64,000 bases of DNA, from positions 248,001-312,000 of the forward strand of contig NZ_JAPDFT010000003.1 of the NCBI RefSeq assembly GCF_025949665.1, in the 5' to 3' direction. The position numbers were made by a program, and so were the translations under genes. The notes under the pieces are model-generated. The model worked only from the letters and a program-made list of their open reading frames with translations, was not told the origin of the DNA and searched no databases. The stretch's first letter is position 1. Every line of letters begins with the position of its first letter. This document shows positions 48,296 to 57,968 of the stretch, in pieces. This stretch comes from Chryseobacterium viscerum. Lineage in GTDB: Bacteria; Bacteroidota; Bacteroidia; Flavobacteriales; Weeksellaceae.

Positions 48296-48694
48296 TTATT
48301 GCTTTTCTTGGCAAAGTTCTACCAGCACGCCGTTTGTAGACTTTGGATGCAGGAATACAACTAATTTATTATCAGCACCTTCTTTCGGTTCTTCGGAGAT
48401 AAACTGAAATCCTTCTTTTTTCAGTCTTTTCACTTCTTCCACGATATTTTCAACACCAAATGCCAGATGATGGATGCCTTCCCCCTTTTTATCAATGAAT
48501 TTTGAGATCGGACTTTCAGGATTACTGGCTTCCAGCAGCTCAATTTTACTTTCTCCTGTTTCATAAAAAGAAGTTACCACCCCTTCCCTTTCCACAGATT
48601 CTTTTTTATAGGATTCTTTTCCTAATAGCTTGGCAAAAAGCTCATCAGAAACACCTAAAGACTTTACGGCAATACCAATATGTTCTAGCTTCAT
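48296..48694 (-). CDS. mce: Methylmalonyl-CoA epimerase (VOC family)
   Basis: 132 residues. Opens KLEHIGIAVKSLGVSDELFA with the metal His, contains ETGESKIELLEASNPESPIS with a metal Glu, GIHHLAFGVENI with a second His, and ends NGVLVELCQ with a last Glu. This matches methylmalonyl-CoA epimerase, which converts between the 2S and 2R epimers in propionate and branched-chain catabolism. No mutase gene in the window. Confidence 0.88.
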   Translation of the reverse strand: MKLEHIGIAVKSLGVSDELFAKLLGKESYKKESVEREGVVTSFYETGESKIELLEASNPESPISKFIDKKGEGIHHLAFGVENIVEEVKRLKKEGFQFISEEPKEGADNKLVVFLHPKSTNGVLVELCQEKQ

Positions 48695-48771
48695 AAATAC
48701 TAATAAATATAATTAAATCGTAAATTTGATACTACAGTTGAATTTCAAAGTATCAATTCAAACAAAAGTAC

Positions 48772-48779
48772 TAAATTTG
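48772..48779 (+). promoter_or_regulatory. -7 box TAAATTTG of rbfA
   Basis: Perfect TAnnTTTG, 8 bases before the ATG at 48788. Confidence 0.6.
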
Positions 48780-48787
48780 CAGAAATT

Positions 48788-49147
48788 ATGGAAAGTAACA
48801 GACAAAGAAAAGTAGCACAGATTATTCAGGAAGACTTCGCAGAGCTTTTCCGCAAACAGGCTGCAGAAAGCAAACAGAGTATTTTAGTATCTGTTTCAGA
48901 TGTGAAAGTAACTGCTGACTTAGGAATTGCCAAGATCTATTTAAGCATTTTCCCACAGGAATTCCGTACCGCTGTGATGAAGGAGATAGAAGAAAACAAA
49001 CCTCAGTACAGAAACTTCATCGGGCAGAAAATGTCAAAACAGGTACGTATCATTCCACAGCTTAACTTTTACCTTGACACTGCTCTGGATGATGTTGAAA
49101 AACTGGAAAGAGAATTAAGAGGCGAAGGCGACAATCCTGTTTTATAA
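48788..49147 (+). CDS. rbfA: 30S ribosome-binding factor RbfA
   Basis: 119 residues with a KH-type fold: RQRKVAQIIQEDFAELFRKQ at the N-terminus, VTADLGIAKIYLSIFP in the middle, and KQVRIIPQLNFYLDTALDDV near the end. It helps 16S rRNA 5' maturation and cold adaptation. The next gene, an FtsX-like permease, begins 3 bases later, a pairing often seen in Flavobacteriia. Confidence 0.92.
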   Translation: MESNRQRKVAQIIQEDFAELFRKQAAESKQSILVSVSDVKVTADLGIAKIYLSIFPQEFRTAVMKEIEENKPQYRNFIGQKMSKQVRIIPQLNFYLDTALDDVEKLERELRGEGDNPVL

Positions 49148-49150
49148 ATC

Positions 49151-50356
49151 TTGAAGAATATTGCATTTTACATAGCATCCAGATACCTTTTGGCTAAAAA
49201 AGGCAGCACCGCGGTTACGTTCATTACGTGGCTGTCTGTGGGTGCCATGACGGTTGCTGTGACTGCAATGTTCGTCATTATTTCTGTTTTTTCAGGCCTT
49301 GAGGACCTGAATAAAGACCTTATTTCTAATCTTCATGCAGACCTTACTTTAAAAAGCACTTCCGGAAAAACCATTAAAAATCTGGATATCGTCAATAAAG
49401 TATTGGGTACCCATAAAGAAGTTACCAGTTTCTCCCGTGTTATTGAAGAAAAAGTATACATTAGTTTCAACGGAAAAGGAGATATTGCCTATTTAAGAGG
49501 TGTTGATTCTGCTTACACCAAAGTAAACCCTATCAATAAAGATGTTTTCTACGGAACTTATCCAAGCTTCAAATATTCCAATGAAGTATTGATGGAAAAT
49601 AGTCTGGACAACAGGCTTTCAATTCCTGTAGATTCTTCCAACCATTATGCGACAGTCTTTATGCCCAAACCGGGAACAGGGATTATCAATAAAGAAGAAG
49701 ACATTTATAATAAAAGAGATATTTCGGTAACTGGTGTTTTCCCTGGAAAAGATCAACTGGACAATTATATTATCTCTCCTATAGAGCTTGCGGAAGAATT
49801 ACTTAACCTTCCCAAAAAGTCAGCTTATCAGATTGTTATTAAACTAAAAAATCCGGAAAATGCAGATGCTGTAAAACAAAGTCTACTTTCTTCTCTCGGA
49901 AAAAATATTGAGATCAAAACCAAGGAAGAAGAAAATGCTGCTTTCTGGAAAATGATCAACACTGAAAAACTTTTTATTTACCTGATTTTTGCACTGGTTA
50001 TCTTTATTACTACCTTTAACCTTGCCGGAGCAATCATTATCCTTCAGCTTGATAAAAAGGAACAGGCAAAATCATTGATATCACTCGGCTTTCCTTTAAG
50101 CCATTTGAGGATGACCTATTTCTACACCGGCCTCCTGATTGTTGTTTCCGGAGTGATTACCGGATTGATTCTTGGAACAGCACTGTGTTACTTCCAGTTC
50201 TACACAGGATTCTTCAGAGCCAATGAAGTACTGCCGTTCCCGGTAAAAATTGTAGGAAAAAATTATCTTATTGTAGCCCTTACAGCTTCTTTGTTTGGAA
50301 TTACTATTTCATGGTTCTTTTCAAAAATCAGCAAGGAATATATTACTAAGAACTAA
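49151..50356 (+). CDS. FtsX-like permease of the lipoprotein-release (LolC/E) type
   Basis: 401 residues with four membrane segments: one near 20-45, then three near 275-300, 325-350 and 370-392, with a large periplasmic domain between the first two. This is the MacB/LolC/E permease layout, thought to extract lipoproteins from the inner membrane with a LolD ATPase encoded elsewhere. The only start that keeps the N-terminal FYIASRYLLAKKGS motif is TTG at 49151, 3 bases after rbfA. Confidence 0.85.
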   Translation: MKNIAFYIASRYLLAKKGSTAVTFITWLSVGAMTVAVTAMFVIISVFSGLEDLNKDLISNLHADLTLKSTSGKTIKNLDIVNKVLGTHKEVTSFSRVIEEKVYISFNGKGDIAYLRGVDSAYTKVNPINKDVFYGTYPSFKYSNEVLMENSLDNRLSIPVDSSNHYATVFMPKPGTGIINKEEDIYNKRDISVTGVFPGKDQLDNYIISPIELAEELLNLPKKSAYQIVIKLKNPENADAVKQSLLSSLGKNIEIKTKEEENAAFWKMINTEKLFIYLIFALVIFITTFNLAGAIIILQLDKKEQAKSLISLGFPLSHLRMTYFYTGLLIVVSGVITGLILGTALCYFQFYTGFFRANEVLPFPVKIVGKNYLIVALTASLFGITISWFFSKISKEYITKN

Positions 50357-50436
50357 TATTCTAAGTTTATATATTACATTAAGTTAATATACTTCGGTTT
50401 CATTTTTTCGTACCTTTACGCCCCAATTTTAAATAA

Positions 50437-52227
50437 ATGAAACAAATTTTATCTTTTTTGCTGTTAAGTATGGCATTTATCGGCGGTTTTGCACAGGCTC
50501 CCGCAGGTTATTATACTCCGGCAGCAGGGCTTACAGGTGCAGCTCTTAAAACAGCTCTTAAGAACATTATCAGCAATGGACATATAGATCATGGCTATGG
50601 TGGTTTATGGACAGGTTATGCTACTACTGACCGTGATTATTTTTATGAAAATGACGGAACTATTCTGGATATTTATTCTGAAAATCCAAATGGACCGGAT
50701 CAGTATAATTTCATCCTGGGAACCAATCAATGTGGATCTAACGGCTATTCTAATGAAGGTGACTGCTACAACAGAGAGCACGTGATTCCTCAGAGTTTAT
50801 TCAACAGTGCTTCTCCTATGGTAGCTGATATTCACTTTATTCGTGCTACCGATGGAAAAGTAAACGGAATGAGATCCAACTATCCTTTCGGAGTTGTGGG
50901 TGCTACTTCTTTCATCTCTAAAAACGGATCAAAATTAGGTACGTCCGTATCAGCAGGATATTCAGGTACTGTATTTGAGCCCATTGATGCTTTTAAAGGT
51001 GATATTGCCAGAATGTTCTTTTATTTTGTAACAAGATATGAAGGCCAGCTTTCTAATTTCTCTTCCGGTGATATGCTTGGAAACACAGCTTTCCCTGGAC
51101 TACAGCCTTGGGCATTGAATCAATATTTAGCATGGAATGCAATGGACCCTGTATCTGCAGAAGAAATTGCAAGAAACAATGCTTCTTATACGTATCAGGG
51201 GAACAGAAACCCTTTCATTGACCACCCTGAATATGTTACTCAAATCTGGGGATCTCCGGTAATTGACAACCAGGCACCTACAGCAGCAACCAACATTGTT
51301 GCCAACAACCCAACTTCAAATTCTATTGCTGTAAGCTGGACTGCTGCTACAGATAACGTAGGAGTAACTTCTTACCAGGTTTATGCTAACGGAGCTTTAA
51401 AAGCTAATGTTTCCGGTACCACAACATCTACTATTGTATCCGGATTAGCTCCACTTACTCAATACACATTCTATGTAATTGCTAAAGATGCGTTCGGAAA
51501 CTCTTCTCCACAAAGCACAACGGCTACAGAAACTACTCTTGACGTACCTGCCGGAGGTGGAAGCTGTGGAACAGAAGATTTTGAAATGATCACCGGTGCA
51601 GCAAATACTTATCTGACAGCAACCTGGACGAACAACGGAATTTCATGGACTGCTACAGACGCAAGAGTTGATCAGACCATCAACAATAAAGCCATTACCA
51701 TCAGAAATGGTTCTTTAACAAGTTCAACACTATCAAGCGGAATCCAGAATTTAACGTTAACAACACAGCTAAAATTCTCTGGAAGCGCAGGATACTTCAA
51801 TGTTCTTGTAAATGATGTGAATGTAGGAACTATTCCTTACAGTACTGTTGCTACTACAACTACCATTAATAATATCAATGTAAGTGGAAATGTTGTTATT
51901 AAACTGACAAACTCTTCTACTACCAACAGAGTTGCTCTGGATGACCTTAGCTGGGCATGTTTCGGCACATTAGGAACTGCAGAAACCAAAAAAGGTAAAT
52001 CAGAATTCACTATCTACCCTAACCCGGTAAAAAACAATGAATTATTTATAAAAGGAGAAAATCTGAGCAAAATTTCAAAAGCTGACATCTATGATCTTTC
52101 CGGAAAATTGATCGAGACTATTGTTAATCCTTTCAAACATTCAAACAAGATCAACCTTAAAGGTGTGGTAAAGGGGACTTACATCCTGAAAGCAGATAAT
52201 TTCTCTACTAAATTTATTGTAGATTAA
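50437..52227 (+). CDS. Secreted endonuclease I with fibronectin domain and T9SS tail
   Basis: 596 residues. Signal peptide (about 1-19), then an endonuclease I (EndA/NucM) domain over about 30-270 with the catalytic cluster CYNREHVIPQSLF and the Asn in ATDGKVNGMRSNYPFG. A fibronectin type III domain follows (about 280-370), then a beta-rich domain (about 375-510) and a C-terminal type A sorting domain (FTIYPNPVKNN to the end). Exported by the type IX system; degrades extracellular DNA or RNA for nutrients. Confidence 0.9.
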   Translation: MKQILSFLLLSMAFIGGFAQAPAGYYTPAAGLTGAALKTALKNIISNGHIDHGYGGLWTGYATTDRDYFYENDGTILDIYSENPNGPDQYNFILGTNQCGSNGYSNEGDCYNREHVIPQSLFNSASPMVADIHFIRATDGKVNGMRSNYPFGVVGATSFISKNGSKLGTSVSAGYSGTVFEPIDAFKGDIARMFFYFVTRYEGQLSNFSSGDMLGNTAFPGLQPWALNQYLAWNAMDPVSAEEIARNNASYTYQGNRNPFIDHPEYVTQIWGSPVIDNQAPTAATNIVANNPTSNSIAVSWTAATDNVGVTSYQVYANGALKANVSGTTTSTIVSGLAPLTQYTFYVIAKDAFGNSSPQSTTATETTLDVPAGGGSCGTEDFEMITGAANTYLTATWTNNGISWTATDARVDQTINNKAITIRNGSLTSSTLSSGIQNLTLTTQLKFSGSAGYFNVLVNDVNVGTIPYSTVATTTTINNINVSGNVVIKLTNSSTTNRVALDDLSWACFGTLGTAETKKGKSEFTIYPNPVKNNELFIKGENLSKISKADIYDLSGKLIETIVNPFKHSNKINLKGVVKGTYILKADNFSTKFIVD

Positions 52228-52251
52228 TTATTAAAAAATATTTCAAACCAA

Positions 52252-52278
52252 GGCCGGATTTATCCGGTCTTTTTTTTA
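52252..52278 (+). terminator. Terminator of the secreted nuclease gene
   Basis: 8-bp stem GGCCGGAT/ATCCGGTC (one mismatch-prone G-T), 2-base spacer, then T9. Confidence 0.85.
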
Positions 52279-52288
52279 CTTTTGATAT

Positions 52289-53026
52289 ATGGATTCCAAT
52301 AAAAAATTAGGATTGATAGGAAGAAACATTTCCTATTCTTTTTCTAAAAAATTCTTCGAAAATAAGTTCCAAAAGCTCATGCTGAAGAACTTCTCCTATG
52401 ATATTTTTGATCTGAACGAAATCAATGAAGTGGAAAACCTTTTTGCTTCTCCGGACCTTTTAGGATTCAATGTTACCATTCCCTACAAAGAAAAAATCAT
52501 TAATTATCTTGATGAATTAAGTGATGAGGCAGAGAAAATAGGTGCCGTAAACTGTGTTCTTATTCAGGATGGCAAAAAAACAGGCTACAATACGGATGCT
52601 TACGGATTTGAAAAGACCCTTCTTTTACACAAAATCCCTTCACAGGACAAAGCATTGATCTTAGGAAACGGCGGCGCGGCAAAAGCCGTAAAATATGCTT
52701 TAGATAAACATAACATCCCTTCTATAACTATTGCCCGAAGTACGGAAATCAATTTTGAAAACCTTGATAAAGAAACCGTTGCTGAGCACAGAATAATCAT
52801 TCAGTGTACACCGGTAGGGACTTTCCCGAATGTTACAGACTGTCTGAATTTTCCTTTTGACGGGCTTTCTTCCGGGCACCTGGTCATCGACCTGATTTAC
52901 AACCCTAACTATACCCAATTCATCATCAATGCTTCAGAAAAAGGAGCAAAAACAGTGAACGGATATTATATGCTTGAACAGCAAGCAGAAAAAGCTTGGG
53001 AAATTTGGAATTTTCAAAAAAAATAA
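52289..53026 (+). CDS. aroE: Shikimate dehydrogenase
   Basis: 245 residues. Substrate site NISYSFSKKFFENKF near the start, NVTIPYKEKI (catalytic Lys) near 65, GAVNCVL, Rossmann loop LILGNGGAAKAVKYAL near 128, CTPVGTFPN near 173 and final GYYMLEQQAEKAWEIW. Reduces 3-dehydroshikimate to shikimate with NADPH in aromatic amino acid synthesis. Followed by the DUF349 gene on the same strand. Confidence 0.93.
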   Translation: MDSNKKLGLIGRNISYSFSKKFFENKFQKLMLKNFSYDIFDLNEINEVENLFASPDLLGFNVTIPYKEKIINYLDELSDEAEKIGAVNCVLIQDGKKTGYNTDAYGFEKTLLLHKIPSQDKALILGNGGAAKAVKYALDKHNIPSITIARSTEINFENLDKETVAEHRIIIQCTPVGTFPNVTDCLNFPFDGLSSGHLVIDLIYNPNYTQFIINASEKGAKTVNGYYMLEQQAEKAWEIWNFQKK

Positions 53027-53100
53027 CATAAATTAGTGCTTTAATTGGCCTTAAAGCTATATTTAAAGGATATAAACGCCACTCACATAAAAGATTTGCT

Positions 53101-54903
53101 ATGACTACAGAAAACAATCTTTCTGAAAACGAAGAAAAGAACAATCCTAACGAAGTATCTCAGGACACATCAGAAAACACAGTTTCTCATGATGCAAACC
53201 CACATGAAGATGATGCAGAGCACCTGGAAGAACATGAAGAGGTAGAAATTTCCCTTGCCGATGCTTTAAAGGAAATGGAAAAAATCATCAACACTCCCAA
53301 CGCCGGTGAGAATTTCAAAAGATTCAACCTGTTGAAGGAAAAAGCAAGTCACTATATCCATGATGAAGTGGAGGATAAAAAACATGAATATGTAGAAGCC
53401 GGAAATCCTGCTGAAAACTTTAGTTATGAACATCCTTCCCAGACTAAATATTCAGCATTGATTAATATTTTCAAGGAGAAACATGACAGCTTCCAGAAAG
53501 GACAGGAAGAAGAGCAGAAGAAAAACCTTGAACACCGTCAAAGTATTATTGAAAGACTTAAAAATCTATATACAAGTTCTGAACCGGGAATCAATCTTTT
53601 CAAATCCATCCGTGAAATTAAAGAAGAGTGGTCAAAAGCCGGACAGGTTGCAAAATCTGAATTCAAAATTCTTAACAACAACTACTTCCACCACCTGAAC
53701 CAGTTTTATCAGATGCTGGATCTGAATAAAGAATTTCTGGAGCAGGAATACAGCCACAATCTGGAAAAGAGAGAGCATATCATTGCCCGTGCTAAAGAAC
53801 TGGAGAATGAACCGGTAATTCAAAAGGCTTTAAACGAGCTTCAGTATCTTCATAAACTTTGGAAGGAAGAAGCTGAGCCTGTTGCAGAGGAATTCCGTGA
53901 AAAAACATGGGAAGAATTCAAAGAAATTTCCAACAAAATTCACGAGAGAAAATCTGAGCTTTCCGCATCTATTGAAAAAGAACAGACTGTAAATCTTGAA
54001 AAGAAAAACGAGATCATTGCTGAAATCAAGAAACTTTCTGAGCCATCAGAAACTCCTAATCACAACTACTGGCAAAATGCCATCAAAAGAGTTGAAGATC
54101 TGCGTTCTGATTTCTTAAAAACCGGAAGCGTTCCAAGAAAATTATCCAACCAAAACTGGAATGATTTCAAAACAACACTGAGAGGTTTTAATACGACGAA
54201 AAACAACTATTACAAATCGTTGAAAGGTTCACAGCAAGCAAATCTTGAAGAGAAATTAAAACTGATCCAGACAGCACAGGACAATATGAACAATGAAGAA
54301 TGGGATATCGCAGTTCCGTTATTCAAAAAGCTGCAGGAAGACTGGAAGAAAATAGGCCACGTTCCAAAGAGCATGACCAATAAAATCTGGGATGAATTCC
54401 GTGATGCATGTAACGCATTCTTCAACAACTACAGAGAGAAAAGCAATACTTCTACCGATAACTGGAAAGAAAATTATAAAAACAAAAAAGCGCTTCTTGA
54501 TGAATTGAAACTGGTTTCCAATGAAGAAGGAAGCATCGAAAGAATTGAACAGATCAAAACTTCATGGAACAACATTGGAAAAGTTCCGAGAGATAAAATT
54601 TCAATCAACTCTGAATTCAACAAGACATTAAGAGAAAAATTGAAAATAAACAAAATCAACGAACTTGAACTGAAAGAAGAAGGTCTGTCTGAAAACCAGC
54701 TTACTGACAAAGCAAGAAAGATCAAAAACCAAATCTCTGATCTTGAAGCTGAAATTGTAAAACTGGAAAACAACCTTTCTTTCTTCAACAAACCATCAAG
54801 GGAGAATCCTCTTTTAAGAGATACTTACAACACCATTGATGAGAAAAAAGCTCATCTGGAAACATTAAAGCAAAATCTTCACAGCATTATCAGCGGAGAT
54901 TAA
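53101..54903 (+). CDS. DUF349 repeat protein
   Basis: 600 residues, highly charged and helical, with four or five copies of the DUF349 unit (short repeats around LKNLYTSSEPGINLFKSIRE, LQEDWKKIGHVPKSMTNKIW, IKTSWNNIGKVPRDK) and an acidic N-terminal 60 residues. A coiled coil closes the protein (about 555-600). The family is common in Bacteroidota and of unknown role; it may bind nucleic acid or ribosome parts. Starts 74 bp after aroE. Confidence 0.85.
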   Translation: MTTENNLSENEEKNNPNEVSQDTSENTVSHDANPHEDDAEHLEEHEEVEISLADALKEMEKIINTPNAGENFKRFNLLKEKASHYIHDEVEDKKHEYVEAGNPAENFSYEHPSQTKYSALINIFKEKHDSFQKGQEEEQKKNLEHRQSIIERLKNLYTSSEPGINLFKSIREIKEEWSKAGQVAKSEFKILNNNYFHHLNQFYQMLDLNKEFLEQEYSHNLEKREHIIARAKELENEPVIQKALNELQYLHKLWKEEAEPVAEEFREKTWEEFKEISNKIHERKSELSASIEKEQTVNLEKKNEIIAEIKKLSEPSETPNHNYWQNAIKRVEDLRSDFLKTGSVPRKLSNQNWNDFKTTLRGFNTTKNNYYKSLKGSQQANLEEKLKLIQTAQDNMNNEEWDIAVPLFKKLQEDWKKIGHVPKSMTNKIWDEFRDACNAFFNNYREKSNTSTDNWKENYKNKKALLDELKLVSNEEGSIERIEQIKTSWNNIGKVPRDKISINSEFNKTLREKLKINKINELELKEEGLSENQLTDKARKIKNQISDLEAEIVKLENNLSFFNKPSRENPLLRDTYNTIDEKKAHLETLKQNLHSIISGD

Positions 54904-54966
54904 CAGATAACAAATTAAATAAAGGCGGAGCAAAGCAATTTGTCTTCGCTTTTTCTTTTTATCAAT

Positions 54967-55992
54967 ATGAACAACGACGAACTGTATATCAAAAGATGTA
55001 TTGAGCTGGCTAAGAAAGCCCTTGGCAAAACCTATCCCAACCCTCTTGTAGGAAGTGTGATTGTACACAACGGAGAGATCATTGGTGAAGGATATCATCA
55101 TAAAGCCGGGGAAAACCATGCCGAAATCAATGCCATCAATTCCGTTAAAAATAAAGATCTTATTCCGGAATCCACCATCTACGTATCCCTGGAACCTTGT
55201 GCTCACTTTGGAAAAACACCTCCTTGTGCTTTAAAGATTAAAGAATTAGGATTTAAAAAAGTGGTTATTGGCGCTATGGATTCCCATGACAAAGTGAATG
55301 GTAAAGGAAAGAAAATCATTCAGGATGCAGGAATTGAAGCTGTTTCAGGAATTCTTGAACAAGAATGTATTGAACTTAACAAAAGGTTTTTCACCTATCA
55401 TGAAAAGAAAAGACCTTATATTATTCTAAAATGGGCAGAATCTGGTGATGGCTTCCTGGATAAGGATTTTAAACCGACTGCTGTTTCCAACACATTGGTG
55501 AATCAGTTTGTCCATCAGTTAAGAGCTGACGAACATGCCATTTTAGTAGGAACCCAAACTGCTTTAAATGACAATCCAAGTCTTACTGTAAGAAATGCAG
55601 AAGGAACAAACCCCGTCAGAATCCTGATCGATTTTGATTTAAAAGTCCCGTCCAATTTCAACATTTACAATAATGAAGCAAGGACATTGGTTTTAAATGC
55701 TGTAAAAGAAGGCACCGAAGGATCTGTTCAATTTATTAAAACCAACAGAAATAATTTCCTGCCTGAGCTTATGGAAGCACTGTATAAAGAGCAGATACAG
55801 TCTGTCATTATTGAAGGGGGGCGTTTTACACTACAGCAGTTTATCAATGCTGATCTTTGGGATGAAGCCATTGTCATTAGAAATGAAAATCTAAAGCTGG
55901 AAAACGGAACAAAAGCGCCGGAATTTAATCATACAGCAGATACCATTGAAAACTTTAGAGACAATACAGTTTCTTTCTTCAGACTAAAATAA
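54967..55992 (+). CDS. ribD: Bifunctional riboflavin deaminase/reductase RibD
   Basis: 341 residues from ATG 54967. N-terminal cytidine-deaminase fold with zinc motif NHAEINAI and CAHFGKTPPC (about 48-90). C-terminal reductase (about 145-341) with NADPH-site features (WAESGDGFLDKD, ILVGTQTALNDNPSLTVR, IEGGRFTLQQF). It converts the GTP-derived pyrimidine to the next two intermediates of riboflavin synthesis. A TTG-initiated extension to 54940 was rejected. Confidence 0.93.
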   Translation: MNNDELYIKRCIELAKKALGKTYPNPLVGSVIVHNGEIIGEGYHHKAGENHAEINAINSVKNKDLIPESTIYVSLEPCAHFGKTPPCALKIKELGFKKVVIGAMDSHDKVNGKGKKIIQDAGIEAVSGILEQECIELNKRFFTYHEKKRPYIILKWAESGDGFLDKDFKPTAVSNTLVNQFVHQLRADEHAILVGTQTALNDNPSLTVRNAEGTNPVRILIDFDLKVPSNFNIYNNEARTLVLNAVKEGTEGSVQFIKTNRNNFLPELMEALYKEQIQSVIIEGGRFTLQQFINADLWDEAIVIRNENLKLENGTKAPEFNHTADTIENFRDNTVSFFRLK

Positions 55993-56054
55993 AAGCATTT
56001 TATCACCAGCAAATGAAATAATTTCTTTACATTAGGTACACAAAAAAAATTACT

Positions 56055-56219
56055 ATGAAAAATTTAAAGAAAGTTTCAAGACAGAACTTAAAGAAAGTAA
56101 ATGGAGGAAATGCTCCTGAATGCTGTTCATTCTATCCACCATCATTACAGCACTGCTGTGCAACACCATCCAGCATGAGCTGTCCACCGCCTTGGGCAGA
56201 TGGAACATTCTCTTGTTAG
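56055..56219 (+). CDS. Bacteriocin-like peptide with double-glycine leader, copy 1
   Basis: 54 residues. The leader MKNLKKVSRQNLKKVNGG ends in Gly-Gly; the mature part is short, with six Cys, and begins NAPECCSFYPPS. It is followed by a second peptide with a near-identical leader. Chryseobacterium genomes carry many such bacteriocin-like peptides, normally cut and exported by a peptidase-containing ABC transporter, none of which is in the window. Activity unproven. Confidence 0.75.
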   Translation: MKNLKKVSRQNLKKVNGGNAPECCSFYPPSLQHCCATPSSMSCPPPWADGTFSC

Positions 56220-56247
56220 ATTTTAATGTAAAACAAAAGCTAATATC

Positions 56248-56430
56248 ATGAAAAATTTGAAAAAAGTTTCCAGAGCCAGCATGAAAACCATTAAAGGAGG
56301 TGTTTTTGTAACATGCATACTACCTAATGGACAGCCTACAAGATGCAGAGATAAATGCCCTCAGGATTTTTGCGGCCCAACAAGTTATATGTGCCTGATC
56401 CCAATGGATCTGTGCGGAGATGTGATGTAA
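56248..56430 (+). CDS. Bacteriocin-like peptide with double-glycine leader, copy 2
   Basis: 60 residues. Leader MKNLKKVSRASMKTIKGG matches copy 1 in 12 of 18 positions; the mature part starts VFVTCILPNGQP and has five Cys with a different spacing. A terminator follows at 56461, so the two genes form one unit. Cys-rich cores might form disulfides or be modified; no modification enzyme is nearby. Confidence 0.78.
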   Translation: MKNLKKVSRASMKTIKGGVFVTCILPNGQPTRCRDKCPQDFCGPTSYMCLIPMDLCGDVM

Positions 56431-56460
56431 GAACATTATTTTACATCCCAAAAAATAGAT

Positions 56461-56483
56461 AAGCCGTCAAATTCTGACGGCTT
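56461..56483 (+). terminator. Terminator of the peptide pair
   Basis: Perfect 9-bp stem AAGCCGTCA/TGACGGCTT with loop AATTC, then AATTTAT. Confidence 0.75.
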
Positions 56484-56551
56484 AATTTATGATCATGATG
56501 CAGATTACTAAAGCATTTAATATTTTTGCATCATTAAAGCCGGAATATACA

Positions 56552-57157
56552 ATGACGTTTGAATATAAAACCATAGAAAAACCCATAGAAAACACCCTTT
56601 TAAAGGAAAAAGGAAGCAAGTTTATAGGATTTGCATTCCCGGTAACCAATGAAAAAGAACTAAAAGGCGCACTGGAAAAAATAAGAGAAGAACATCCGAA
56701 AGCTACTCACCACTGTTATGCTTTCAGAATGGGATTAAATGGTGAAAACTATCGTGCCAATGATGATGGTGAACCTTCCGGAAGTGCCGGATTACCTATT
56801 TATAATCAGCTGTTAGCAAACGAGGTCACCAATATTCTTGTGATTGTAGTCCGTTATTATGGAGGAACCAAACTTGGGGTTTCGGGATTGGTAAAAACTT
56901 ATAAGGAATCTGCAAAGATCACATTGGAAGAAGCCCAGATCATTACCCGTGAACTGGAAACAGAGATAGAGATTCAGTTTAATTTTAACCAGCAGAATAC
57001 TATATTCACCCTGCTTTCAAAATTTGATGCTAAAGTTTTGAATTTCGATGCTAACGAAAACTGCATCCTTACCGCCTCCCTGAAGCTTGCACAAAAAGAA
57101 AACATCTCGGAAAAACTCTCCGAGATGCAATATGTTTCATTTGAATTTAATGATTAA
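56552..57157 (+). CDS. YigZ/IMPACT family protein
   Basis: 201 residues from ATG 56552 (MTFEYKTIEKPIEN). The longer frame to 56489 runs through the promoter region (a TAATATTTTTG-like box), so it was rejected. UPF0029/IMPACT N-domain with KGSKFIGFAFPV and the conserved YRANDDGEPSGSAGLPIYNQ, then a DUF1949-like second domain. Members bind ribosome-linked factors and their bacterial role is unclear. Overlaps the convergent metallopeptidase by 4 bases. Confidence 0.88.
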   Translation: MTFEYKTIEKPIENTLLKEKGSKFIGFAFPVTNEKELKGALEKIREEHPKATHHCYAFRMGLNGENYRANDDGEPSGSAGLPIYNQLLANEVTNILVIVVRYYGGTKLGVSGLVKTYKESAKITLEEAQIITRELETEIEIQFNFNQQNTIFTLLSKFDAKVLNFDANENCILTASLKLAQKENISEKLSEMQYVSFEFND

Positions 57158-57864
57158 TCTCTTCTTCCACCAAGAAGCAATGATCCCCAGTAAAGAAGCT
57201 GTGCCAGGGACCCTAAGGCTGCTACCACGTAAGTTCTTGCTGCCCATTTCAGGCTGTCCTGTACTCCTACAAATTCTTCTGCAGTTACAGTTCCTGTATC
57301 TTTAAGCCATTTCATCGCTCTATTACTTGCATCATATTCCACAGGAAGCGTTACAAAGGCAAAGAGTGTTGTCACCGCAAACATTGCAACTCCAATAGCA
57401 AGAACAGTTGTATTTCCATTAGGGTTTTCTATCGTTCTTGATGCAGCCATTACCGCGATACCCGCAATAAGGACAAATTGCATCAGATTGGAACTTATAT
57501 TAACAATAGGAACCAGCTTTGAACGTAAATTCAGCATAGAATATCCTACCGCATGTTGTACTGCATGTCCGCATTCATGAGCTGCTACTGCCGCTGCCGC
57601 TGCATTTCTCTGCATATAAACTCCTTCAGAAAGGTTTACTGTTTTATCTGCCGGATTATAGTGGTCCGTCAACTGCCCTGGTACTGATATTACCTGAACA
57701 TCATTTATCCCGTTATCTCTCAACATCTTTTCCGCTACTTCTTTCCCCGAAAGGCCATTTCGAAGGTGTACATTGGAATAATATTCAAATTTCGATTTCA
57801 ATCTGGACGAAACCCACCAGCTCACCAACATTGAAATACCAATAATGATATAATAACCCACCAT
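57154..57864 (-). CDS. YugP-like membrane zinc metallopeptidase
   Basis: 236 residues. N-terminal membrane helix, then zinc motif AAHECGHAVQHA (HExxH form HECGH) at about 100-105, and three more hydrophobic segments (about 135-195). Family: neutral zinc metallopeptidase, DUF2226/YugP style. Substrate unknown; likely membrane protein quality control. Convergent with the IMPACT gene and divergent from the acetyltransferase. Confidence 0.85.
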   Translation of the reverse strand: MVGYYIIIGISMLVSWWVSSRLKSKFEYYSNVHLRNGLSGKEVAEKMLRDNGINDVQVISVPGQLTDHYNPADKTVNLSEGVYMQRNAAAAAVAAHECGHAVQHAVGYSMLNLRSKLVPIVNISSNLMQFVLIAGIAVMAASRTIENPNGNTTVLAIGVAMFAVTTLFAFVTLPVEYDASNRAMKWLKDTGTVTAEEFVGVQDSLKWAARTYVVAALGSLAQLLYWGSLLLGGRRD

Positions 57865-57968
57865 TTTATATAAATTTTGTGTTTAATTTTACCCATAATG
57901 ATATAAAAACTGTGCCAAAGTATAAGATATTATTATTTATATTTGTCCTTAAATTACCATCAAAAATT

